Source: Nodularia sp. NIES-3585 (GTDB lineage Bacteria > Cyanobacteriota > Cyanobacteriia > Cyanobacteriales > Nostocaceae). Taken from it: a stretch of 64,000 bases of DNA. Positions within the stretch are counted from its first letter, which is position 1. The number at the start of each line of letters is the position of its first letter. Below, piece by piece: positions 41,580 through 50,004 of this stretch. The notes beneath the pieces were generated by a model. The model made no database searches and was not told the DNA's origin. It was given only the letters and a program-made list of their open reading frames with translations. The stretch covers positions 4,249,118 through 4,313,117 of the forward strand of contig NZ_BDUB01000001.1 of assembly GCF_002218065.1 (NCBI RefSeq), in the 5' to 3' direction. The position numbers and the translations under genes were made by a program.

Positions 41580-41718
41580 AGATGCGCTCCTAATTGCAAA
41601 AGGAAGTAGAACCAAGCTAGGTGTTCCCTAATTTTAATTGGTTCCGGCAACAGGCTGGAGTGCTAAAAAAGTGGAATTTCTCAGAATGTACTTTTTTTGG
41701 GTATATTTTCCAGCTTTT

Positions 41719-42093
41719 TTATTCGTCTATACGCAACACTTTGCGGTAAAAACCCTGTGAAAAATCAGTCAAACGATAACGCTTATAATTTTCCATAAGT
41801 TCAATTAAAAAACTCATAAATTCAAAACTTGCCATCATCACTTCATAACTCAGATCAGCATTCCCCTCAAACTGTATTCGGCAGCGTGTCAAATCCGAAG
41901 GCAGAGTAGCAACATTCCAAGAAGCGACAAAGGGAATATTGTCACCGCCTTCAATTTTGCGCTGTCCCTCCAAAACGCCTTTTTGATAGAGACTCAGGGC
42001 ATATGGTAAAAAATTACGCTTTGCACTCTGAACATAAGGTGAGTAAACGTTTGCTTGTTGCTGATTCACAGGCTGGAGTTGATCAATAGACAT
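41719..42093 (-). CDS. ebsA: EbsA-like protein (type IV pilus / biofilm regulator)
   Basis: 124 residues starting MSIDQLQPVNQQQANVYSPY. KRNFLPYALSLYQKGVLEGQ, RKIEGGDNIPFVASWNVATL and DFSQGFYRKVLRIDE match my recollection of the EbsA family. EbsA of Synechococcus elongatus forms a complex with PilB and Hfq and is needed for type IV pili, secretion and self-suppression of biofilms. No membrane segments, so it should be cytosolic at the pilus base. The length is as expected. It is followed on the same strand by the phosphotransacetylase-like gene. The symbol rests on recognition of the sequence, not on a search. Confidence 0.7.
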   Translation of the reverse strand: MSIDQLQPVNQQQANVYSPYVQSAKRNFLPYALSLYQKGVLEGQRKIEGGDNIPFVASWNVATLPSDLTRCRIQFEGNADLSYEVMMASFEFMSFLIELMENYKRYRLTDFSQGFYRKVLRIDE

Positions 42094-42617
42094 TGTTGAA
42101 TATTCCTCAAGTTAGTTGACAATTATGAATATTAATAGATGAGATTATTGTTCCCCAAAATTGTCTATGGCTCACAGTCAGGTTTGAAACTCGACTCAGT
42201 GGGATACTCCCGTCAGAAAAATCAAACCCGAAAAATGTGTAGAAATGTAAATATATTTAAATCATACTTTTAGCGGCTGATGCCTTTGGGATTTTGGCTT
42301 CCACTCCCAATCGTCACTCAGAAATAATCGTCATCTATAAACTTACTGCTAAGAAATATTAAAATTTCGGTTACAATAGGGCTGCATTGGCTTTTAAATA
42401 AAAAGCTGGCGCAATAAAAGCAAAAATCCCCGCTTTTTGGTGTGTGATCATGCTATTGCAGTTTTTACCCAAACAAACTGCTACTTCGCACTGACTTTGC
42501 CGCAATCGGTGATTCACAATTAGCGATTGTCAAATTCTGTGCAAGTTACTGGTTTGAGTGTGGAATTTTCTGCTTTTTTCAGGTGTATAACAATCTGGTT
42601 TTTGAATCAAATAACCT
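42094..42617. other. Divergent intergenic region, no gene seen
   Basis: 524 bp, AT-rich, between ebsA and the glycosyltransferase gene; it must carry both promoters. There is a run GGCTTTTAAATAAAAAGC (about 42390-42407) that could form a hairpin. No repeat of the window's known families and no protein-like frame seen. Confidence 0.4.
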
Positions 42618-44027
42618 ATGCCAGCGAATTCCTGGCCCGAAGACGATTATTACGACGAGCTTGGCCAACTTAACTCCCTATTATCCGACCAATTGGCAGA
42701 TGAGGAGGAGTCAGTGGTAGAGGTAGATCCCATGTCTCTACCATCCCGGTTTCAAGGACGTAGACGCAAAGCCGCTCTGGTTCTGACTGTAGTTTGGAGC
42801 GGTACAATCGCGCTGCATTTAGCTTCTTGGGGTTCAATATTCATTCTAGGACTGACTACTCTCCTGGGATTTCACGCTTTAGTGGTTGTATTTGCTAAAC
42901 CCCGGCGCTATACCAAAGAAATGCAGGGAGATTTTCCTTCTGTATCTGTATTAGTAGCAGCTAAAAATGAAGAAGCAGTTATTGGTAAATTAGTCAAGAA
43001 TCTTTGTAGTCTGGAATATCCAGATGGGCAGTATGAAGTTTGGATAATTGACGATAACAGCACAGATAAGACACCGCAGTTATTAGCGGAACTAGCCCAA
43101 GAATATGACCAACTCAAGGTTCTCAGGCGCTCTCCACAAGCTAGTGGTGGCAAATCTGGAGCATTGAATCAGGTATTACCATTGACCAAGGGCGAAATTG
43201 TCGCAGTGTTTGATGCTGATGCTCAGGTAGTACCAGACTTACTGCTACAGGTAGCACCTTTATTCCAACGGGAAAAGGTGGGGGCGGTGCAGGTACGAAA
43301 AGCGATCTCCAACGCCAAAGAGAATTTCTGGACTCAGGGTCAGATGGCAGAAATGGCTTTGGATAGCTGGTTTCAGCAGCAACGTGTTGGCATTGGTGGG
43401 ATTGGCGAATTGCGCGGTAATGGTCAATTTGTCCGGCGTACAGCCTTAGAAAGTTGTGGCGGATGGAATGAAGTCACTATTACCGACGATTTGGATATGA
43501 CTTTGCGGCTACATCTGGACCAATGGGACATTGATTGTACATTTTACCCGGCTGTGCAGGAAGAAGGAGTGACAAATGCGATCGCTCTTTGGCATCAACG
43601 CAGTCGTTGGGCAGAAGGCGGTTATCAGCGCTATTTAGATTACTGGGATCTAATTCTCAAAAACCGCCTGGGTGTGCGAAAAACCTGGGATATGCTGATA
43701 TTTATGCTGACTATGTATATTCTCCCCACAGCAGCTGTTCCAGATATATTAATGGCGGTGGCTCGGCATCGTCTACCAATGTTAGGCCCCGTAACTACAC
43801 TATCAGTCGGTATGTCTGTAATGGGGATGTTTGCCGGACTCAAGCGTATACGTCAAGATAAGGAATTCAATATTTCTACCTCTTTTCAGTTACTGCTACA
43901 AACGCTGCGTGGCTCTTTATATATGTTGCACTGGTTGGTAGTTATGAGTGCTACCACTGCTCGGATGTCTGTCAGACCAAAGCGCCTGAAATGGATTAAA
44001 ACCGTGCATTCAGGTAGCGGCGACTAA
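42618..44027 (+). CDS. mgdA: Family 2 glycosyltransferase, probable glucosyldiacylglycerol synthase
   Basis: 469 residues. A GT2 catalytic domain (about 110-350) has PSVSVLVAAKNEEAVIGKLV, WIIDDNSTDKTP, the metal-binding DADAQ, acceptor-side TDDLDMTLR (ED-type base) and QRSRWAEGGYQRY (QxxRW). Hydrophobic segments occur at about 55-92 and 370-450, so it is membrane-bound. Length and layout fit the cyanobacterial enzyme that adds glucose from UDP-Glc to diacylglycerol, the first step to the thylakoid galactolipid MGDG (sll1377 type). That specific assignment is from memory of the family and less sure than the GT2 call. Its low-complexity acidic N-terminus (EDDYYDELGQLN) is also typical. Stand-alone. 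Confidence 0.8.
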   Translation: MPANSWPEDDYYDELGQLNSLLSDQLADEEESVVEVDPMSLPSRFQGRRRKAALVLTVVWSGTIALHLASWGSIFILGLTTLLGFHALVVVFAKPRRYTKEMQGDFPSVSVLVAAKNEEAVIGKLVKNLCSLEYPDGQYEVWIIDDNSTDKTPQLLAELAQEYDQLKVLRRSPQASGGKSGALNQVLPLTKGEIVAVFDADAQVVPDLLLQVAPLFQREKVGAVQVRKAISNAKENFWTQGQMAEMALDSWFQQQRVGIGGIGELRGNGQFVRRTALESCGGWNEVTITDDLDMTLRLHLDQWDIDCTFYPAVQEEGVTNAIALWHQRSRWAEGGYQRYLDYWDLILKNRLGVRKTWDMLIFMLTMYILPTAAVPDILMAVARHRLPMLGPVTTLSVGMSVMGMFAGLKRIRQDKEFNISTSFQLLLQTLRGSLYMLHWLVVMSATTARMSVRPKRLKWIKTVHSGSGD

Positions 44028-44383
44028 CCGCAGGGCGGAAGTCAAAAGTCAAAAGTCAAAAATCTTAGAATCCAAAGTTCAGAATTTATTCTCAATTTTG
44101 GATTTTTTTTCGAGAAAAACTCGGGTAATTAAAATTTTTACTGGTTTTATTGCCATTTTACGTAAAATTACTCAATAATAGTAATGGTAAATCATGCAAT
44201 TCATGGAATATTTGCCAATACGGTTCAGTTAAGGCTAAAACTCTTGGTCAAAGTCAATTTTTTGAACGAACCGCAAAGAACGCAAAGGACACAAAGGGAA
44301 GAAAGAAAGGCTTAACTGAACTGTATTGGGATAGTTACCTGTAATTGCAACCCTAGAAGTATTAATAAAAGTCAATTAAATTT
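44028..44383. other. Repeat-filled gap upstream of the Pepco/caspase locus
   Basis: AAAAGTCAAAAGTCAAAAATC repeats (about 44040-44063) follow the glycosyltransferase stop. A repeat of the GAACGAACCGCAAAGAACGC kind occupies about 44261-44310. Between them the sequence is AT-rich. No gene seen; any promoter for the downstream genes should lie in the last 70 bases. Confidence 0.5.
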
Positions 44384-44776
44384 ATGTCAGCAGAAATTCC
44401 TACCCCGCAAAAAATCTGGATTATCACTGAAGAATCGGAGGCTGTAAATACCAGTGAAACAGTGACAAGAGGCGGAAGAGGTGGCGGTGATATAGGCGGA
44501 AGGTTGGGCGCACAAATCACTGAAACCACTGAAGTTGTAATTACTAGGCGCAAAGCTGTAGATGTCAGCAAACTGAAGCAGGAAATGCAAGGCTTTATGC
44601 AAGCTATGAGGGAAATGCTAGATGAAGCTGATGAGCCAGAATCTAAGATACAGCTGAATGAAATTGAATTATCTGTAGAAATTAATGGCGAAGGACAAAT
44701 CAGCTTATTTGGGATTGGTGGGGGTAAAGCCGGCGGTAAAGGAGCGATGACATTTAAATTCAAACGGAAAGAATGA
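44384..44776 (+). CDS. Gly-rich small protein, Pepco-like, coupled to a caspase-like gene
   Basis: 130 residues. After a short start (KIWIITEESEA) comes a Gly/Arg-rich stretch (TRGGRGGGDIGGRLG), then helical VDVSKLKQEMQGFMQAMREM and a C-terminal Gly-rich beta part (ISLFGIGGGKAGGKG, MTFKFKRKE). Small proteins with this pattern, next to peptidase genes in predicted bacterial conflict systems, have been called Pepco; I give that as tentative. Its stop codon overlaps the ATG of the caspase-like gene (ATGA), so the two are translationally coupled. The partner protease is broken, so the present role is doubtful. Confidence 0.65.
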   Translation: MSAEIPTPQKIWIITEESEAVNTSETVTRGGRGGGDIGGRLGAQITETTEVVITRRKAVDVSKLKQEMQGFMQAMREMLDEADEPESKIQLNEIELSVEINGEGQISLFGIGGGKAGGKGAMTFKFKRKE

Positions 44777-45192
44777 TGGCGAAAAATTGGGCGATCGCCA
44801 TTGGAATTAATCAGTACAATAATCTTCAGTCATTGAATTATGCAAAATTCGACGCTGAAGCAATGCGCGATTGGTTTCAGAACGAAGCGCAATTTGACCA
44901 AGTATTTCTGTTTACAGAAGACTCAGAAGCGATTCCAGCTAGACCACCAATTCCTACTCAGCCCACTTTCGGTAATTTGTGGCGATTCTTACGAGTCAAC
45001 TTTGAAGAAAAATTATTAGAACCAGTGGATAATCTGTGGTTTTTCTTTGCTGGTCATGGTCAGAGGGCAGCAGGCAAAGATTATCTCATGCTTTCGGATA
45101 GTGATCCAGGAGATTTAGAACATACAGCAATACCTGCAAACATTATACCTATATTTAAAATCAATGTTTCTAGACATTTTGATTTGTTTTAG
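44773..45192 (+). pseudogene. Caspase-like (C14) protease, N-terminal fragment
   Basis: 139 codons. MAKNWAIAIGINQYNNLQSL, NYAKFDAEAMRDWF and the catalytic-His motif FFFAGHGQ followed by KDYLMLSDSD are the first two-thirds of a caspase/metacaspase p20 domain. The similarity stops near TAIPAN (about 45140). The expected segment with the catalytic Cys (DACR-type) is missing and replaced by unrelated sequence ending in a stop. In intact cyanobacterial genes of this kind the protease is often followed by a C-terminal FGE/C-type-lectin domain, and a piece of such a domain lies 860 bp downstream (46052-46420). It cannot be active. Confidence 0.8.
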
Positions 45193-45498
45193 ATTACTTA
45201 ATACTATACCCAGTAAAAAACACTATCAATCTTCATCGATTTCTAGTTGGTAAATCCGTAAAGAAGGATGTTCACTCATTAATCGCCAGTGGCAGTGCTT
45301 TGGGGTAAATGATGGTCTGTCTCTGCAACGGTATAGAAAAACTAGCAAGAGGAGAGATGGCTGCACCCGTGCTAGATATTAATATTTGATTGCATTGACT
45401 GTACATTTTTATGCTTATAAGTTTTATAGTAGTTAAATGCAAAATAGTAAGGATGTTCTAGCAAGAGGTCTATTATCCGAGCCGTCCAAACACAGATT
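45193..45498. other. Foreign sequence between the caspase fragment and the antirepressor-like gene
   Basis: No complete gene. On the minus strand, about 45230-45345 reads as a stop-terminated tail (FLYRCRDRPSFTPKHCHWRL, ending LEIDED) that may be the end of another gene, not recognised. The last 80 bases before 45499 are AT-rich with stops in every forward frame close to the ATG. Confidence 0.35.
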
Positions 45499-46053
45499 AT
45501 GTTTGGGCAGTCTGCGGTAGACACTTACAAATTACAGAGTCACACGTTTGAAAAAAGATTTGGCATTGCTGGGATAAGCACTGCCCTCGGCTACTCAAAA
45601 GAGTGGTTTGGCAGGTTGCCAAGCCAGGGGGTAAAACAGTTCAAAGCCTTGCAGAGAGATGGTTTTACAGGTTGCCAAATTGATGTTCGAGTACCACAGG
45701 CTAGCGGTAAACGTGGAGCTTCTATCGCTAAAACCATTAGCATTAGAGACTTTAACAAAATCATTGCTTATGAAGCTCTCAAGAAGAAGAACATCAAGGC
45801 TATTATCCTTTTGGTTTCCTTCTCTGAAAGAGGATTAGAGAATTTAGTCAATGATGCCTTTGCTGGCATATCTCTGGACTGGTTTGCCGAAAACATAGCT
45901 CACTACAGCCAGTGGACATATGAAGAGTTTGAAGAAGTGTTGCAATACAACAGAGAAGAAATCAGAGCATTATACTCCTGGAACGATGACCCCATAGATG
46001 ATGATTGGGATTTGGCTTTCCGCCTTAATTTGGAATTGGTTAGTCAACCATAA
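45499..46053 (+). CDS. Antirepressor-like (Bro/KilA-type) hypothetical protein, inserted
   Basis: 184 residues. ALGYSKEWFGRLPSQGVKQF in the first half and ISIRDFNKIIAYEALKKKNI followed by ERGLENLVNDAFAG in the second resemble a cyanobacterial protein group found with mobile DNA. Its layout is like phage antirepressors: an N-terminal ALGYS...WL helix-turn-helix-like region, then a SxxDFxxxI motif. I cannot name the family securely. It lies between the two halves of the broken caspase/FGE gene and its stop is only 0-2 bases before the FGE homology, so it looks inserted as a unit. Stops upstream in frame make ATG 45499 the only good start. Confidence 0.55.
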   Translation: MFGQSAVDTYKLQSHTFEKRFGIAGISTALGYSKEWFGRLPSQGVKQFKALQRDGFTGCQIDVRVPQASGKRGASIAKTISIRDFNKIIAYEALKKKNIKAIILLVSFSERGLENLVNDAFAGISLDWFAENIAHYSQWTYEEFEEVLQYNREEIRALYSWNDDPIDDDWDLAFRLNLELVSQP

Positions 46054-46420
46054 CGCTAATCATGTTTATGATGCTGGGGTTAAAGGAACATATCGAGAAA
46101 AAACAACGGAAGTGGGAAGCGTTGGAGTAGCTAACGCTTTTGGGCTATACGATATGCACGGCAATGTCTGGGAATGGTGTCTTGATGATTGGCACGGGAA
46201 TTATGATGGAGCGCCTATAGATGGCAGTCCTTGGTTTAATATTAATGATAATTTTTGTCAAAAGTTAGGACGTGCCGTACTGCGGGGCGGTTCCTGGATC
46301 TACGTTCCTGACTACTGCCGTTCCGCGTTTCGCAGCGACAATCATGGGGCGGAGCGCTACAGCTTATTTAGCGATCTTGGTTTTCGTGTTGTCTGCGCGG
46401 GCGGGAAAATCTTTCAGTAG
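46052..46420 (+). pseudogene. Formylglycine-enzyme-fold domain, C-terminal fragment of a DGR-type target
   Basis: About 120 codons. GVKGTYREKTTEVGSVGVAN, AFGLYDMHGNVWEWCLDDW, HGNYDGAPIDGSPWF, AVLRGGSWIYVPDYCRSAFR and LGFRVVCAG match the last third of the FGE-sulfatase domain seen in the gene at 13027-14364. The first two-thirds (start motif, LPSEAEWEYA) are absent. Before it is the antirepressor-like gene. The most economical reading is that it was the C-terminus of the caspase gene at 44773. It has no start of its own. Confidence 0.8.
46277..46405 (+). other. Putative DGR variable region in the FGE fragment
   Basis: Fixed codons (RGGSW, CRSA-R, GFRVVC) alternate with variable codons that mostly end in C or T: ATC TAC GTT, GAC TAC, TTT, AGC GAC AAT CAT, TAC AGC, TTT AGC GAT CTT. 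This fits adenine mutagenesis of AAY template codons. The residues at variable sites differ from those of the first target gene, and the segment is about three codons longer. No template repeat seen in the window. Confidence 0.5.
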
Positions 46421-46531
46421 TTTTTTATACTTTAGCTCTTTTGCACTTTGCACTTGTTCCTTTTTTCTCTGCTTTTGTCGCCTCATCCCGACTCGAATTT
46501 GTTGGCAGAAATATTTGGTAATAGTCAATGA

Positions 46532-48943
46532 TTAATCATCATCAATTTCTGGTTCATCCAAGCCCTCAGATGTAGCCATAGATTCAGGCGAATCTATTCC
46601 ATCGTCTGTAAAACGGATAACTTGACCATTGAAGAAATCTGCTAGACGCTTGGCTGCGATCGCCACTTCATCAGTTTCCCATTCAGCCAGAGGCCTTTGC
46701 TTTTGTTGCGGTGGCAAAGTTTGCACCCTAGCTGCACCCTGCGTTGATTCGGTTTTTGCTGGTGTTGCTAGTGGTGTTGGTGTTGGGGTAGCTGGTGGAG
46801 CAGCCGGTACAACGGATTGAATTTGCTGATTATAATTGGGTGCTGGTGATTGCTGAACGGGAGTAGGATTTTGTGATGAAACTGGTGGGCTATTCCCATT
46901 TACAGCAGCCATTTTGGATTTATTGGGTACTAAGCTTACCGTCACCTTGTGTTGGCAAACTTTCATAAAGGCAACTTCAATATCAGTTATTTGTTTCTTC
47001 ATAGACGGTTTTACCAAATTTGGAGGCATTCCCACCTCAGCCATCCCGTGGTGGAAGTTTAATAGCCGTCCATGTTCCTTAAACAAGGCTTTACTTAAGG
47101 GATTTTGCAGATATTCAAGCACTTGCTGCCAAACTTGCACAAAGTCAGATTGTGTTACCTCAACAACTTCCTCTGAAGCTGATATTGGGGATACTGGCGG
47201 CGCTAAATGTGTAAATGGCTTGTCTTGACTGGTTGTTTGGGGAATAGATACTCTTTCTGGAGGTGGTGTAGATACTGGGTTAACCGTCTGATTGTGATTT
47301 GTGGGTTGAGGTGCAGATACTGGGTTAACCGTTGGATTGTGATTTGTGGGCTGAGGTGGTGCAGAAGCGACTGGAGAATAATTTGGAGCTACAGCAGCAG
47401 GCGCATTCATTCGGTGAGGTGTACTTGCAGCTTGGGTTTGAACATTTGCACTCGGCAATAAACCTAGTAGTGTCACCTCCAACCATAAGCGTGGCTGGGT
47501 GGTATTTTTAATTTGCACTTCCGATGTGCGTAGGTGTTGCTGTCCCCGCAAAATTGTACTCATGTCGAATTTTTGCGACAATTCTACCAACGCCGTCCAG
47601 GTTTGCTGGGTACAAGTAACTAAATCCTGACGATTAGGTGCTTTTTGTGCTATGAGTAAATCTCTGTATAAAGCGGCGAGATTTTGCAGAATAATTAGCG
47701 GTTCTCTTCCACTATCGAGGATTTTCCGGCTACAATCTAAAACTGCTTCTGGGTGGTCTTGAGCGATCGCATTCAATAATGCAATTAAGTCTTGTTCACT
47801 CACCGAACCGACCAAATCCCAAACTTTGTCAGGTGTGACTTCACCCACTGTCAAAGCTAATTGATCCAGTAGACTTTCCGCGTCTCGCAATCCTCCCTGA
47901 GCAATTTGACCGATTAAGGTGACAGCATCAGGAGATATATTAATATTTTCTTTAGAGGCGATCGCACTTAAATGATTAACCATCGCCTCTAACTGAATAC
48001 GTCTAAAATCAAACCTTTGGCAGCGTGAAATAATCGTTGGTAAGACTCGCTGCGGGTCTGTTGTCGCTAAAACAAAAACTACGTGCTTCGGTGGTTCTTC
48101 TAATGTTTTTAATAACGCATTGAATGCTGCCGTACTGAGCATATGGCAATTATGCACCAAAAGCCCATTTGCCACAAAGTTATGATTATCTGCCACTTCA
48201 ATGTCATAGACTCGTTCAACTCCAGCGAGGTGAACAGATTCGACTGTCTCCAAACTTGTAATCCATTCAGTGACATTCACAGGAGATAGTATCTTCGCTC
48301 CTTCTTTTACGTCTTTTGCTGCTATCCATCCCTGATCTGTCCTGATTAAATGATTACCCGTACATCTAATTTCTCGGTTATTCGTCTTGATAACCAGCGT
48401 TTGACGTTCTCCTTGGTCTAACCACCTAACAACTTGCTTGAATTGCCACTCGCCTGATGAGTCGTTGTAACTCATCACCTTCTTACCCTTGAGACTAGGG
48501 TTATCAATTCTGACGAGTCCTTGATCAGTTAAAACCAGAGAATCTCCAGTCAGACATTCATCGACCACATAAACCTTGTAGCGACACTGTACAGGGGCAA
48601 ACTGTGCCTTTTCAATTAACTCACGGATATTATCTACACCAGTGTTACTAGCAGCATCAATTTCTATAACATCGAGAGAGTAACCCTTAGTAATGCCTTG
48701 ACAAACATCACACACTCCACAGGGTTCAGCAGTGGGTTGGTTACTGTTGAGACAATTTAAAGATTTAGCCAGAATCCGGGCGCTAGAAGTCTTTCCCGTG
48801 CCTCTGGGGCCTGTAAACAAATAGGCAGGGGCAATTTTAGCAGTGTTGATCGCGTTGGTGAGGGTAGTAGCGATCGCCTCTTGTCCCACCAGTTCAGCAA
48901 AACTCTTGGGGCGATACTTATGGTGGAGGGGTTCGTAGGACAT
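46532..48943 (-). CDS. dnaX: DNA polymerase III subunit tau/gamma (DnaX) with in-frame mini-intein
   Basis: 803-residue precursor from the ATG at 48943 (MSYEPLHHKYRPKSF); 14 further upstream codons are unlikely to be used. The clamp-loader AAA+ domain has Walker A GPRGTGKTS, the zinc Cys cluster (NCLN...CGVCDVC) and Walker B VVDE. A 136-residue intein interrupts the motif between VVDE and CHML. After splicing, DECHMLSTAAFNALLKTLEE and the sensor-1 VLATTD region are restored. The C-terminal half is long, with a Pro/Thr/Gln-rich linker (about 530-610 and 670-750) and a domain typical of cyanobacterial tau. The mature protein would be about 667 residues. It loads the sliding clamp at the fork. 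Stand-alone gene. Confidence 0.93.
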   Translation of the reverse strand: MSYEPLHHKYRPKSFAELVGQEAIATTLTNAINTAKIAPAYLFTGPRGTGKTSSARILAKSLNCLNSNQPTAEPCGVCDVCQGITKGYSLDVIEIDAASNTGVDNIRELIEKAQFAPVQCRYKVYVVDECLTGDSLVLTDQGLVRIDNPSLKGKKVMSYNDSSGEWQFKQVVRWLDQGERQTLVIKTNNREIRCTGNHLIRTDQGWIAAKDVKEGAKILSPVNVTEWITSLETVESVHLAGVERVYDIEVADNHNFVANGLLVHNCHMLSTAAFNALLKTLEEPPKHVVFVLATTDPQRVLPTIISRCQRFDFRRIQLEAMVNHLSAIASKENINISPDAVTLIGQIAQGGLRDAESLLDQLALTVGEVTPDKVWDLVGSVSEQDLIALLNAIAQDHPEAVLDCSRKILDSGREPLIILQNLAALYRDLLIAQKAPNRQDLVTCTQQTWTALVELSQKFDMSTILRGQQHLRTSEVQIKNTTQPRLWLEVTLLGLLPSANVQTQAASTPHRMNAPAAVAPNYSPVASAPPQPTNHNPTVNPVSAPQPTNHNQTVNPVSTPPPERVSIPQTTSQDKPFTHLAPPVSPISASEEVVEVTQSDFVQVWQQVLEYLQNPLSKALFKEHGRLLNFHHGMAEVGMPPNLVKPSMKKQITDIEVAFMKVCQHKVTVSLVPNKSKMAAVNGNSPPVSSQNPTPVQQSPAPNYNQQIQSVVPAAPPATPTPTPLATPAKTESTQGAARVQTLPPQQKQRPLAEWETDEVAIAAKRLADFFNGQVIRFTDDGIDSPESMATSEGLDEPEIDDD
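48149..48556 (-). other. DnaX mini-intein (136 residues)
   Basis: It begins with Cys (CLTGDSLVLTDQGLVRI, block A), has block B with the TxxH-like GNHLIRTDQGWIAA, block F (VYDIEVADNHNFVANGL) and ends VHN followed by Cys of the C-extein (block G). All splicing residues are present. There is no LAGLIDADG or other homing-endonuclease domain between B and F, so it is a natural mini-intein. Insertion lies directly after the Walker B Glu. Confidence 0.93.
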
Positions 48944-49112
48944 GGATGGAAGACTTAAGTGCCTTGCAACTGTGTTGAGCAGCACCCAGTCGAGTTGGGG
49001 ATGCCACTATTTTAAACTTTTGTATATGGGTTATGTATGTGTCATACCCTAGAACAAACACGAGATTTACAGTCTACACATTTTAGTCAACAATACTCAA
49101 GGTGCAAAAAAA

Positions 49113-49796
49113 ATGCTCAGGCGGCTAATTCGATGGTTCCAAGGTCTTTTTCGCAGCTTGTTTGGAGGAAAACAAACTTCCTCCAATCTGGGGGATCATG
49201 TGCCAGAAAAACCAGCGCCACCCCTAACAGATACTGATTTAGAATTTCTCTTCAATCAACTTATAGAAGGCGTGCATCAGGCCAGAGGGCAAGATTGGGC
49301 GCAAAATTGGCTGCACAATATTGAACATCGGATCTCGACAGAACGCTGGGTAGAATGGTTACGGCGCTTTGGCCAAAGGTTGCTAGCATCACCCACACCT
49401 AACAATGAATTAGCTGCTCGCTTAGTGCAATTGGGTGACCTGGGCGTTGGTGAAGTGGGAAATGTTGCCTATGAAATTGGAATGCAGTTGTTGACACGCA
49501 ATCAAGGCGAACCAATATGGGAATATGACGGACCAGATGCAGTCAACACAAATTTACCATCCCAAAATGATTATCCACTAGAAGAGGAAGTAGGTCAGCC
49601 AGAAAATTTGCCCAACGAGGGAGGAACCCAAACTGTGACTCTAGATGAGCTATTTATGATGTTGGAGCAGGATCAGAATTTACGCCAGCAAATTGCCCAG
49701 CAGCTGGCAATTGAGACAGATGATCCACAACTGATTGTTCAGGAACTAATCAATCAATATCATGCTCCCAGTCAATCAAATCCAGAGCAGACGTGA
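49113..49796 (+). CDS. Protein sharing the N-terminal domain of the downstream TPR-CHAT protein
   Basis: 227 residues. After a basic amphipathic start (MLRRLIRWFQGLFRSLFGG) comes a helical domain (about 35-130): LTDTDLEFLFNQLIEGVHQA, IEHRISTERWVEWLRRFGQR and LVQLGDLGVGEVGNVAYEIG. The same domain opens the protein at 50879 (e.g. RISVERWIDWLLIFGEKLLL). The acidic C-terminal part ends in a helical region with LDELFMMLEQDQNLRQQIAQ. I know of no function for the domain. The shared module suggests that the two proteins interact with the same partner or form a hetero-complex (inference). AAGGTGC lies before the ATG. Confidence 0.65.
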   Translation: MLRRLIRWFQGLFRSLFGGKQTSSNLGDHVPEKPAPPLTDTDLEFLFNQLIEGVHQARGQDWAQNWLHNIEHRISTERWVEWLRRFGQRLLASPTPNNELAARLVQLGDLGVGEVGNVAYEIGMQLLTRNQGEPIWEYDGPDAVNTNLPSQNDYPLEEEVGQPENLPNEGGTQTVTLDELFMMLEQDQNLRQQIAQQLAIETDDPQLIVQELINQYHAPSQSNPEQT

Positions 49797-50004
49797 CCGA
49801 AGAGGCGGGGGTGCAGGGTGCTTGTACAAATCTTTCTTCCTCATCCCTCTTATCCCCAACCCCCAGCCTTCTAAACAAAAAGTTTTGTGTATTTTTTATA
49901 ACTAGATATTTGAAACCCTGTTTAATTAAATTGGGTTTTACTTACTAATATCAATTTTTGTTGAAATATTACTGGTTAGACACCAATTTATAAGGAGAAG
50001 AAAG

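Noticed and set aside
41580-41615. TTG start adding 12 residues to the phosphotransacetylase-like protein
   Set aside because: The GTG at 41579 fits the family N-terminus better and the extra residues look non-conserved.
47190-47460. Repeated Thr/Pro/Asn-rich segment in DnaX as an inserted element
   Set aside because: It is low-complexity linker with two short duplicated units, usual for tau C-terminal regions.
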